NCBI GenBank assembly: GCA_003233055.1
Contig: QIKP01000054.1
Location: 1 to 64,000 of the forward strand
DNA from: Planctomycetaceae bacterium
GTDB lineage: Bacteria > Planctomycetota > Planctomycetia > Pirellulales > Lacipirellulaceae
Direction of reading: 5' to 3'
DNA length: 64,000 nt
How positions within the stretch are numbered: position 1 is the stretch's first letter; every line of letters starts with the position of its first letter. The position numbers and the translations under genes were made by a program. Below the pieces are notes generated by a model that had not been told where the DNA came from, ran no database searches, and worked only from the letters and a program-made list of their open reading frames with translations. Of the stretch, positions 46,066 through 53,826 are shown piece by piece.

Positions 46066-46791
46066 TTACCCGCCGATCGGGACGCCTTCCCACAAAGCCG
46101 ATCCAACGCGAACGATCGTCGCCCCTTCGGCGATGGCGACCTCGAAGTCGCCCGTCATGCCCATCGAAAGTTCGGGGAGGTGCGGCAGGTGCTTGTCTCG
46201 TAGCTCCCGCAACGCGGCAAAGTTCCTGGCCGCCGTCACTTCGCCCCCGCCACGAGCCGCCATGGTCATCAAGCCAACCACGTCAACGGCCTCGTAGCCC
46301 TCCAGATGGGGTGCGATCTCGAGGAGGGCCTCGGGCGTGAATCCCTGTTTCTCGGCTTCGCCCGAGCAATTGACTTCTAGCAGCAGACGAGGCCGAACAC
46401 CTTGCTTGGTTGCCTGGACCTCGATCGCATCGAGCAGACGCCGGCTATCGACGCTGTGAATGCAACGGACCACCGAAAGGGTGCGGGCGACCTTGTTTCG
46501 CTGCAAGTGACCGATCAAATGCCAACGGATATCGCCGGCGACTGGAACATCAACGGGAGTTTGAAGGAGCGAGACATCCGTCGCTCGGTCGGCCAGCTGT
46601 TGCGGCCGGCTTTCCCCCAGGTCGCGGCAGCCGGCCGCCACGAGGGCGGCTACCTCGCGCGGGCCAACGTACTTGGTCACCCCGACGAGAGTCACGTCAC
46701 TGGCCGATCGACCTGCCTTTTCCGCTGCCTTGGCGATGCGCTGGTAGACACGTTGCAAATTGTCCGCAATCGTGGAAGCAAGATCGCCCAT
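46066..46791 (-). CDS. YggS-family pyridoxal-phosphate homeostasis protein
   Basis: A 241-residue single-domain PLP barrel of the YggS/PLPHP family, which buffers vitamin B6 and amino-acid pools and has no known catalytic reaction. Seen: DVTLVGVTKYVGPREVAALV (PLP-lysine in VTK), LGESRPQQLADRA, IRWHLIGHLQRNK, LLEVNCSGEAEKQGFTPEAL, VDVVGLMTMAA, and LSMGMTGDFEVAIAEGATIV with the phosphate-binding RVGSALW. The frame is open upstream to 47277, but the N-terminal homology starts at the ATG at 46791. A GC-rich hairpin (ACCGACTGCGTGGCGGTCGGT, about 46870) lies just upstream. Confidence 0.93.
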   Translation of the reverse strand: MGDLASTIADNLQRVYQRIAKAAEKAGRSASDVTLVGVTKYVGPREVAALVAAGCRDLGESRPQQLADRATDVSLLQTPVDVPVAGDIRWHLIGHLQRNKVARTLSVVRCIHSVDSRRLLDAIEVQATKQGVRPRLLLEVNCSGEAEKQGFTPEALLEIAPHLEGYEAVDVVGLMTMAARGGGEVTAARNFAALRELRDKHLPHLPELSMGMTGDFEVAIAEGATIVRVGSALWEGVPIGG

Positions 46792-46916
46792 CGGAGGTCT
46801 ACCCGTTTTGCGGCAACAGCCGGCCCGCCACGCGGTCCGTGCTCTCGAAAGCTTGAATCGACTTAGGGCCTCACCGACTGCGTGGCGGTCGGTCGAAGGG
46901 CAACCGCGGATCGCCG

Positions 46917-48833
46917 TTAGACCGGTTCGACTTCGATCAGGTCTTCCAATTCGCCGGTGCGTAGGAAGCGACCAATGAGCATTTCGGCAGAGCTGTTCTG
47001 TCCCAAGAGCGTCCGGTTGGCGGGGGGGGCGAGCGAGCGGTAGAGCAGCCACTGGGAGTCGCCGCTCTGCACGCGATAACCGGCCGCCACCTCTTTGGAT
47101 ACCGGCTCGAGCGACTCCGCGACGGTCAATTGCCGCCAGGTCCGTTTCTTGGCCGCTCGCTTGGACCGCAAATCGATCCAAAGGGGGCAGCTCAATCGTG
47201 CGCCAGTCGCGCGATGGTCGAGTTGCAACTCGGCTCCACTGCTGGCGAGTTCTCCCCCCCGCGTTTCCACCCGCCACTCTGCAAGTGCCAGCGGCAACAG
47301 TGCAGCGCGCGTCGCGCCTCGGGCATCGACCAACCGCCCGTCGCGAGTTTCTGGCTCTGGCGCAAAGAGAGTCCCGTCATGCAAGGGCAGGCCCATGTGG
47401 TGGCACCACTCGCCCGCCATGTCTTTCGGAGCATGCAAGATGTCGTGCAACAGCAAGAACCCCTCTTCTTTGCCCAGAAGTATTTGCCGTTCGAGTCGGG
47501 CTCCCCCCTTCAAGTCGATGGCCAGGTCGAGAAAATCGCAATCCTCGTCACTGGACCAACACTGCTGTTCCCATTCCCCCGTCGGCTCGAGTTGCTTGCC
47601 ATCCAAGAGCGTCTCGGTCGCCCATCGCCCGGAAAAGAGGGGCCGGCCTTGCGATTCGATTTCGATTCGCATCTCCGGCTTCGAATAGTCGACCAGTGCG
47701 CGACAGGCCTTCGCATCCCAACCATTGGACAAGATTGCAAGGCTCGACCATTCCGACTCGGCACTCGCATCGGGCAGCCCCTCGTCGTCCATTTTGATCT
47801 TAGCCGTGACGAGCAGGGATCCCAGTCTCGCCTTTGCCGCGAGCAAGTCGCCCTCCTCCCCGACCAGGTCGAGTGCCAGGTCGAGCGCACCGGCGGGCCA
47901 GTGGCGCAGCTTCTCTTCGACGAGCATCGGCTGCCCCTCCATGCGCGACAGCTTGATCGTTTGCGTGAGGAGCCACTCAAACTGCGTCTCCGCTTTCCCG
48001 GACCAACAATTCTTCTTGAGCTTCTCGCCGATGGCCCGACAGCGGGTCCAACTGGCGAAGAGAGTGGGCAACACCGGGAGCAGGCAGGCATCGACGAGCC
48101 CTTCGCCATCGGTTGCCGCAAGCAACTGGTCGCCAAGAAACTTCCGTGTTGCGGGACGCAACTCTTGAAAGGGTTTGATTTCGGGAAGCTGAACACTGAG
48201 GACCAGCGGCAACTCGCCTCCGAGAAGCGTCGCGACGAGTACCTCGCTAGCAACGAGATCTTCGGCCGCCTCCGATTGCTGAGCCTGCGCAACATGGCGG
48301 AGCGTGAAAGCGAGCCGCCACCACTGCGTCGCGTCGAGATGGGCTGCCAAATGCGGCAACCGGTAGGCGACGGCGACAGCCTGCAGGGCAAGGCCGACCG
48401 GGAGGGAAACATCGTCCCGCAACTCCTCCATCTCCTGAAGGAAGTGCGCCAGTATCGACTCGATATCGGCAGCCTCAGGACTTCCGGGACTTTTCAGCTT
48501 TTGATCGACAACGGAATGATCCAACAGGGGAGGCTCGCTGGAGGCTTCTTCCGCAGCGGGGGATCCCCAGTCGAGCGGCGTCCCCTTTCCTCGAAACAGG
48601 CGTCGCAACTCGGCAGGGACTTTTCGCTGGGCCAGGTGTTCGGTCCACTGTTCCCAAGCCGCCGCCAGCCCTAAGGGACTCTCACCGCCACTTAGCGCTT
48701 TGGGGGCCGATTTATGCCAAAGCAGCCCCTCTTGCCAATCGGACAGCATCCGTTGCCGATCGGAGGTGCGCTCCGAAGGACGATCCTTGGTCTCTGGGGG
48801 AGAATTTTTTGGAACTGGAATCGTTGTGGACAT
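46917..48833 (-). CDS. Large hypothetical protein
   Basis: A 638-residue cytoplasmic-looking protein with no signal peptide or membrane segment. The first half is mainly alpha-helical and Leu/Glu-rich (LAHFLQEMEELRDDVSLPVG, KFLGDQLLAATDGEGLVDAC); the second half has alternating strands and Trp/Arg-rich motifs (TGEWEQQCWSSDEDCDFLDL, QWLLYRSLAPPANRTLLGQN). The second half faintly resembles beta-sandwich domains of carbohydrate-active proteins, but I could not assign a family. AGGGAAG precedes the ATG at 48833 at close spacing. It is divergent from the YdjY-PQQ gene, whose ATG is 107 bases away. Confidence 0.65.
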   Translation of the reverse strand: MSTTIPVPKNSPPETKDRPSERTSDRQRMLSDWQEGLLWHKSAPKALSGGESPLGLAAAWEQWTEHLAQRKVPAELRRLFRGKGTPLDWGSPAAEEASSEPPLLDHSVVDQKLKSPGSPEAADIESILAHFLQEMEELRDDVSLPVGLALQAVAVAYRLPHLAAHLDATQWWRLAFTLRHVAQAQQSEAAEDLVASEVLVATLLGGELPLVLSVQLPEIKPFQELRPATRKFLGDQLLAATDGEGLVDACLLPVLPTLFASWTRCRAIGEKLKKNCWSGKAETQFEWLLTQTIKLSRMEGQPMLVEEKLRHWPAGALDLALDLVGEEGDLLAAKARLGSLLVTAKIKMDDEGLPDASAESEWSSLAILSNGWDAKACRALVDYSKPEMRIEIESQGRPLFSGRWATETLLDGKQLEPTGEWEQQCWSSDEDCDFLDLAIDLKGGARLERQILLGKEEGFLLLHDILHAPKDMAGEWCHHMGLPLHDGTLFAPEPETRDGRLVDARGATRAALLPLALAEWRVETRGGELASSGAELQLDHRATGARLSCPLWIDLRSKRAAKKRTWRQLTVAESLEPVSKEVAAGYRVQSGDSQWLLYRSLAPPANRTLLGQNSSAEMLIGRFLRTGELEDLIEVEPV

Positions 48834-48940
48834 CACTTCCCTGATAGAATGCCGAGTTAGATTGAAAATTTCACCGCTGCAAAATATCACCGCTGCATTG
48901 GCGGCGATCCAGCGCCCAAGCGAGTAGAGGACCCCCCTTC

Positions 48941-50974
48941 ATGCCTTTGCCTACAGCATACCGTTCGTTCCGCACGTCGGCCAGCCAGCCGTTCGCTCGG
49001 GTAGTGCTCGTACTCCTGGCGCTTCTGGTTCTCCCGAAGCCGCGCACCTCCCAAGCGGAATCCCCCCCTGGCGAGGCCGCTTCAGCGGCTGGGGATTTGG
49101 CCGCTGAAGCAGCCTCACCAGCCCCCCCCCAACTCCCTCCTCCCAAAGATGCGAGGCAACTCTCCAAAACCGATCAAGCATGGATTCATTCGGACAAGGG
49201 CTCGGTCATCGTGGATGGGCATGTCTCCTTGAGACGCGGCATCCTGGAGATGTTTGCCTGCACAAAAAACACCAAGGAGCATGAGTCGATCGTCGCGGTC
49301 GACTCCAAGGCGTTCGTCCTTCACGCCGCCCTGCTCGCCATCGGTGCCAAGCCAGGGGGGACCGCCACCTTTTATCCCGAGTACAAGGCACCTCATGGCA
49401 CACAGATCGACATCGACGTCCACTGGCTCAACGAAAAAGGCGAACCCCAAAAAATGCGAGCCCAAGACTGGATACGGGAAGCAGGCTCGAAGAAACCAAT
49501 GAATTTGCCCTGGGTCTTCGCAGGGAGCGGATTTTGGAACGACCAAGAATCGGGGCGGCAAGGCTACTTGGCGGAAGGTGGCGAGTTGATCTGCGTTAGC
49601 AATTTCGGTGAGGCGATGCTCGATCTGCCGGCTGAAATGTCCAACCAAAATGAGAGCCTGTTGTTCGAGGCACGTACCGAAAACATCCCACCGCTCGGCT
49701 GGCCTGTCCGGCTCGTGCTCAAGCCTGTTTTGAAGAAAGACAACACGACATCCTCTTTGGCCGAGTCGACGTCTTCGATCTCTTCGACGAAAAATTTCAA
49801 CTGGCCCCAATGGCTCGGGCCACAAAGGAATGGCCTCACCGAAGAGACGGGACTCCTGCAAGAGTGGCCCGACCAAGGGCCCGACCAAGTCTGGGTTAGC
49901 CAGAAGATAGGGCTCGGTTACGCCGGGCCAGCCATTGTCGATGGCGTTCTCTACATCATGGGGACCCGTGACGAGTCGAGTTATCTCTTTGCGCTCGACG
50001 CCAATACGGGCCAAGAGCGATGGGCCTCGAAGATAGCAACGATGCTCCAAAACGGCTGGGGCGACGGCCCTCGCAGCACGCCGACGGTCGACCACGATCG
50101 AGTCTACGCCTTTGCAGCAGGTGGAACGCTTGTTTGTTGTCGAACCTCGAACGGCGAAGAGTTGTGGCGCGTCACCATGCAAGACTTGGGCGGCAAGATA
50201 CCGACCTGGGGCTACGCCGAATCGCCTCTCGTTGATGGCGAACGGGTTCTCTGCACGCCAGGCGGCAAAAATGGGGCGATTGCCTCGCTCGATAAGACGA
50301 CCGGAAAACTAAAGTGGCAAAGTTCTGAGATTACTGACGGCGCTCACTATTCCTCGATCATGAAGAGCAGCTATGGAGGCGCACCGCAGTACATCCGACT
50401 CCTCTCAAAACGGGCCATCGGTGTTGCCGCGTCGGATGGGCGACTGCTCTGGGAAACCCCCTTCCCCGGTCGTGTGGCGGTCATCCCTACGCCAATCGTC
50501 CGCGGCAATCAGATTTACCTCACCGCAGGCTACGGCGCAGGATGCCAGTTGCTCGAGTTGGGCAAAGAGGGAAAAAGCATCACGCCAACCTACCAGAAAA
50601 AATTCATGAAGAACCAGCATGGAGGGGTGATTCTTCTCGACGACCATCTCTACGGCTACTCCGACGGCGTTGGTTGGCTCTGCCAAGAATGGGCGACTGG
50701 CAAGAAAGTGTGGAACAACAAAAAGGACCTCGGCAAAGGAGCCATCGGATACGCCGATGGGAGGTTCTACTGCCTCAGCGAGCAAAGTGGCGAAGTCGTG
50801 CTGATTGAGGCAACTCCCGAAGCCTGGCGCGAGCGAGGACGCTTCACCCTCTCGCCACAGACCGACCAGCGCAGCCCGAAGGGTGCTATTTGGGTCCACC
50901 CGGTCATCGTGAACGGCAAGCTCTACTTACGCGACCAGGAATTGTTATTTTGCTTCGATGTGAAAGAAAAATAA
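48941..50974 (+). CDS. Exported protein with YdjY-like domain fused to a PQQ-type beta-propeller
   Basis: A 677-residue exported protein. Residues 1-38 are a signal peptide (ARVVLVLLALLVLPKPRTSQ). Residues about 40-65 are an Ala-rich insert encoded by palindromic repeat DNA. Residues about 75-260 resemble the YdjY domain (GHVSLRRGILEMFACTKNTK, ESIVAVDSKAFVLHAALLAI, GTQIDIDVHWLNEKG). Residues about 285-677 are a PQQ-like propeller with blades marked by YLFALDANTGQERWASKIAT, LVCCRTSNGEELWRVTM, IASLDKTTGKLKWQS and IGVAASDGRLLWETPF. It is probably periplasmic. No catalytic calcium or heme site is evident, so the propeller may be a scaffold. Confidence 0.82.
   Translation: MPLPTAYRSFRTSASQPFARVVLVLLALLVLPKPRTSQAESPPGEAASAAGDLAAEAASPAPPQLPPPKDARQLSKTDQAWIHSDKGSVIVDGHVSLRRGILEMFACTKNTKEHESIVAVDSKAFVLHAALLAIGAKPGGTATFYPEYKAPHGTQIDIDVHWLNEKGEPQKMRAQDWIREAGSKKPMNLPWVFAGSGFWNDQESGRQGYLAEGGELICVSNFGEAMLDLPAEMSNQNESLLFEARTENIPPLGWPVRLVLKPVLKKDNTTSSLAESTSSISSTKNFNWPQWLGPQRNGLTEETGLLQEWPDQGPDQVWVSQKIGLGYAGPAIVDGVLYIMGTRDESSYLFALDANTGQERWASKIATMLQNGWGDGPRSTPTVDHDRVYAFAAGGTLVCCRTSNGEELWRVTMQDLGGKIPTWGYAESPLVDGERVLCTPGGKNGAIASLDKTTGKLKWQSSEITDGAHYSSIMKSSYGGAPQYIRLLSKRAIGVAASDGRLLWETPFPGRVAVIPTPIVRGNQIYLTAGYGAGCQLLELGKEGKSITPTYQKKFMKNQHGGVILLDDHLYGYSDGVGWLCQEWATGKKVWNNKKDLGKGAIGYADGRFYCLSEQSGEVVLIEATPEAWRERGRFTLSPQTDQRSPKGAIWVHPVIVNGKLYLRDQELLFCFDVKEK
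49068..49121 (+). repeat. Palindromic repeat inside the YdjY-PQQ coding sequence
   Basis: Arm 1 (49068-49089, starting CTGGCGAGGCCGCTTCAGCG) and arm 2 (49100-49121) are inverted copies of 22 bases with 20 matches, separated by 10 bases. Arm 1 matches intergenic copies at 7213 and 24175. In frame, it encodes an Ala-rich insert (GEAASAAGDLAAEAASPA) just after the signal peptide. Confidence 0.9.
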
Positions 50975-50991
50975 CGGCTACACGAGCGGCT

Positions 50992-52059
50992 TCAATACGC
51001 AAACACCGCACGGACGAAAACCGTATCGTCGATTTCGATGTCGGTCGCTACCGAGTCGTACTCCAATTCGCGGCCAAAGATATAACCGAATTCCCATCGG
51101 TGCGAGAGCCCGCCGATCTGCTTTCGTTCGGTGCCGACCAAGAGTCGGTAGTCGCTGTAACTGAGATTGTCGTCCGCGCCGCTGGCCCGCTGCACTGCCC
51201 AGATGCCGCCACCAAATTCCGCGGCGACGTACCACCAACGTTCGTCGTAGCCAGGGGCTCCCTGCGACCAAGTCCGCCAGGCGACGCGAGGCTGCGGAAA
51301 AATCAGTTCGTACCGTAGGTCGTCCGTCGTGTAGGTCCAGCCCACCACCGGCACGACACTCACGCCCGCCCGGTTCAAGTAGGCCACGCCAACGATCCAC
51401 TTCGTCTCGGGCGACGATTCGTAGATGCCAACCGCCCGGCCACTCACGCGAAAAGCATCGCTTGCGTCCAAGCTACGGTCGTCTCCATACGTTCCGAGCG
51501 TGACGGCCGCATTGAGAATCCAGCGATCGGAAAGTCGGCGAAGGTGGTTCAGCTTAAGTTCGATATCATGCAGGCGAGAGGGGACATCAATGAAGTCGGG
51601 CCCCTCCAGGAACCGGGCCGTGTACTCCGGCGTGATGGTGAGTGGCTGATGGCGTTGAAGGAAAGGGACCGCCGTGACGACGTTGGTCTTGACTTCGGTC
51701 ATGCCGAGGCCGTCGCTCTGAAATCGTGGCATCGAGGTAACACCGAAGTGGATTTTCTGAAAAAATCCCGACCGTGAGCCAGGCGGGATCAGGTTCCCCA
51801 GATCGCGTCGCGCCGCCGATTCTTCGACAGGATAATCGTACCCACCCAAAAAGCGGGGCGAGTGGTCGACCGGTATCTCGACTTCCCCGTTGGTCCAAGG
51901 GCTACTGGTGTAAGGCTCCACCAACACCGGAGCGGTGTTGGCCTCGTAGCTCGGCATCCGGTACGCTTCGCTCGGCCAGGGTCCGTTTTGCGCAGCGGCC
52001 AACGAGGGGAGCAGCAAGCCCACGCCGATCGCGACAACGGATAGAATTCGTTTCCACAT
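50992..52059 (-). CDS. Secreted barrel-like protein, paralogue of the upstream gene
   Basis: A 355-residue exported protein. MWKRILSVVAIGVGLLLPSL with AAAQNG is the signal peptide. From about residue 110 the sequence alternates short aromatic-ended strands typical of an outer-membrane barrel (RWWYVAAEFGGGIWAVQRAS, YSDYRLLVGTERKQ, HRWEFGYIFGRELEYDS) and ends TVFVRAVFAY with a terminal aromatic. It resembles the DUF6268-type proteins of planctomycetes (recognised from pattern; not searched). The C-terminal half aligns with that of the next upstream gene (same VYLNR/VYLDR, FPQP/FPNP, WWYV/WWFYV and EFGYIF/EVGYVF positions), so the pair is a tandem duplication. It follows that gene by 38 bases. 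Confidence 0.65.
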   Translation of the reverse strand: MWKRILSVVAIGVGLLLPSLAAAQNGPWPSEAYRMPSYEANTAPVLVEPYTSSPWTNGEVEIPVDHSPRFLGGYDYPVEESAARRDLGNLIPPGSRSGFFQKIHFGVTSMPRFQSDGLGMTEVKTNVVTAVPFLQRHQPLTITPEYTARFLEGPDFIDVPSRLHDIELKLNHLRRLSDRWILNAAVTLGTYGDDRSLDASDAFRVSGRAVGIYESSPETKWIVGVAYLNRAGVSVVPVVGWTYTTDDLRYELIFPQPRVAWRTWSQGAPGYDERWWYVAAEFGGGIWAVQRASGADDNLSYSDYRLLVGTERKQIGGLSHRWEFGYIFGRELEYDSVATDIEIDDTVFVRAVFAY

Positions 52060-52097
52060 AACCTGTGTGCCGCTGGCGGATAAGCCTAGACGCCTCG

Positions 52098-53462
52098 TCA
52101 AAAATCGACCCCTGCGCGGACCATCACGGTCTCGTCGGGCGTCGTGCTGATCGGCATGGCACTATCGAACAAGATTTCGCGGTCGAAGACGTAGCCGACT
52201 TCCAAGTGCCCGCGAACCAAAGTCGAGGTCTCCCATTCGACGCCCAGCATGACGCGCAGGTCGTTGTAGTCGATCCGGTCATCGAGTCCCGCGCGGTTGA
52301 CGGTCCACGACCCACCGCCATACTCGCCAGAAACATAGAACCACCACTCCGTATTGCCCACCGACTGGATGCGCCGCCGCAACTTCGGATTGGGGAAGAC
52401 AAAGTAGAGGTCCCAATCGAGATCGGGCCTCCAATGGATACCACCCGCTGGCAGCAGCTTGACCCGGAGTCGATCGAGATAGACCACCCCGACCAGCACT
52501 TCCATCTGTGGTGATACCGAGATCACCCCGAGGCCACGTCCCAGGATTCGCACCGAATCGCTGCTAACCGAGTCAAAGTCAGTCCAGACGCCGGTCCGAA
52601 GCCCCAATTCCGCACCAAACCACTCGAACGGCTGAGGATACCAAGAGAGATCGACGTAGGCGTCGTAGAGTTGCCCCGGCAGGTCGGGGCCACGAGGATC
52701 CATCATGGGCGGCATCGGGTCGCCGATCGGACCGCCCAACCAATTCCAGGCAATCCCGGGCGTTACCAAGAGGGGCGTTTCGATGTTGTGCATCACGGGA
52801 ATACCAAATGTGGCGGCCAGTTCCAGACGGTTGACCTCAAAATCTTCGGTCCCCCCACTTCCTGCTAGCCAAGTATGTTCCACTCCGACTCGCTGCAAGA
52901 ACTTTTGGAAACGGACCAACCCGCCATCTGAACCTTGGTAGCCATACGCCCCCTGTTGCCAATCAAAAGGGAGCCCATCGGTGAAGATGCCACGCTCGGC
53001 TGGAAATCTGGTCGCCGGGATAGTCCCCGGCGCGCCTGGAGCCCCTTGCCATGCTCCGGCCGCTGGCTGCGGAGAAAATGGGGCGGAAGGGGTGTAGCTG
53101 TAAGGGAGGCTGGGGGGCGGCGGGCCGACTGCGGTGCCACTCACCGTGCCCGGCGCGTAGGCGTCGAACGCGGGGGGCGGACCGATGGGAACCCGACCGA
53201 AAGGAGGTGCCCCACCCTGGAAGGGAGTCAGCGAAGGAGCGGCAAACGTGCCAGGCCCCATCGTGGAAAACGGGGCCTGAACGGCGGGCGATTGCGGAAA
53301 GCCCTGCACCGGCTGAGATGGAATCTGCACCCGCTGGCCTCGCACCACCGGCGCAACGCCTACCACGAGCAGTATTGCCAAGCATCTTGTTGTAATCCGC
53401 GTTCGCGACAACCTATCGTCTCCGCCTGCAGGGACCCTGTTTTCCGGCCCCGTCGATACCAA
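52098..53462 (-). CDS. Secreted Pro-rich protein with barrel-like C-terminus (paralogue pair)
   Basis: A 454-residue exported protein. A hydrophobic segment near residues 27-41 (CLAILLVVGVAPVVRGQRVQ) is the signal peptide; the ATG used may lie upstream of the true start, since the preceding part is Arg-rich. Residues about 45-150 are Pro/Gly-rich and low complexity (GFPQSPAVQAPFSTMGPGTF, AFSPQPAAGAWQGAPGAPG), unlike its neighbour. From about 190 on it has the barrel-like pattern shared with the downstream paralogue: FEWFGAELGLRTGVWTDFDS, WWFYVSGEYGGGSWTVNRAG, YNDLRVMLGVEWETSTLVRG, LEVGYVFDREILFDS and the aromatic end VMVRAGVDF. Probably outer-membrane or surface associated. Confidence 0.6.
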   Translation of the reverse strand: MVSTGPENRVPAGGDDRLSRTRITTRCLAILLVVGVAPVVRGQRVQIPSQPVQGFPQSPAVQAPFSTMGPGTFAAPSLTPFQGGAPPFGRVPIGPPPAFDAYAPGTVSGTAVGPPPPSLPYSYTPSAPFSPQPAAGAWQGAPGAPGTIPATRFPAERGIFTDGLPFDWQQGAYGYQGSDGGLVRFQKFLQRVGVEHTWLAGSGGTEDFEVNRLELAATFGIPVMHNIETPLLVTPGIAWNWLGGPIGDPMPPMMDPRGPDLPGQLYDAYVDLSWYPQPFEWFGAELGLRTGVWTDFDSVSSDSVRILGRGLGVISVSPQMEVLVGVVYLDRLRVKLLPAGGIHWRPDLDWDLYFVFPNPKLRRRIQSVGNTEWWFYVSGEYGGGSWTVNRAGLDDRIDYNDLRVMLGVEWETSTLVRGHLEVGYVFDREILFDSAMPISTTPDETVMVRAGVDF

Positions 53463-53826
53463 CCGGCGGCCAGGGAGGTCAAGAGAGAAGGGCCCCTTTT
53501 TGCTGGCAATGCTATCGCCTCATGCAACCGCGATCCAGCTTAGACGGGGCTGCTTGGAGCGGTTCCTGTCGCCTAGCCCTTCCCCATCGCGAGCTGCAGA
53601 GGTGGGGGGGACGCTGCCGGTTTAGACGAGTGCCTCTAGAGCGGCCACCTGCCGTTAGTCGGCGACTCTTGTCCTATCGATGTACTTCCGTCTGGCCCAC
53701 TTTGTGCCCGCGATGTGTCGCAGCCAGGAGCTACCAGCATAACGCGTCTGGCCATCAGGAAACGCACCCACCACACAAGTCCGCCTACAAATCTCACGCA
53801 TGATTAGTGGAGGTGGTATCGCGCAG
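53463..53826. other. 364-base gap with nothing clear
   Basis: The gap separates the barrel-like pair from the PEP-CTERM gene. No gene, repeat or terminator could be supported. Confidence 0.4.

Noticed and set aside
47130-48674. A 514-codon frame opposite the large hypothetical gene
   Set aside because: The plus-strand frame reads as Arg/Gln-rich sequence without motifs. The minus-strand gene has a Shine-Dalgarno sequence and more natural composition, though it is itself unassigned.
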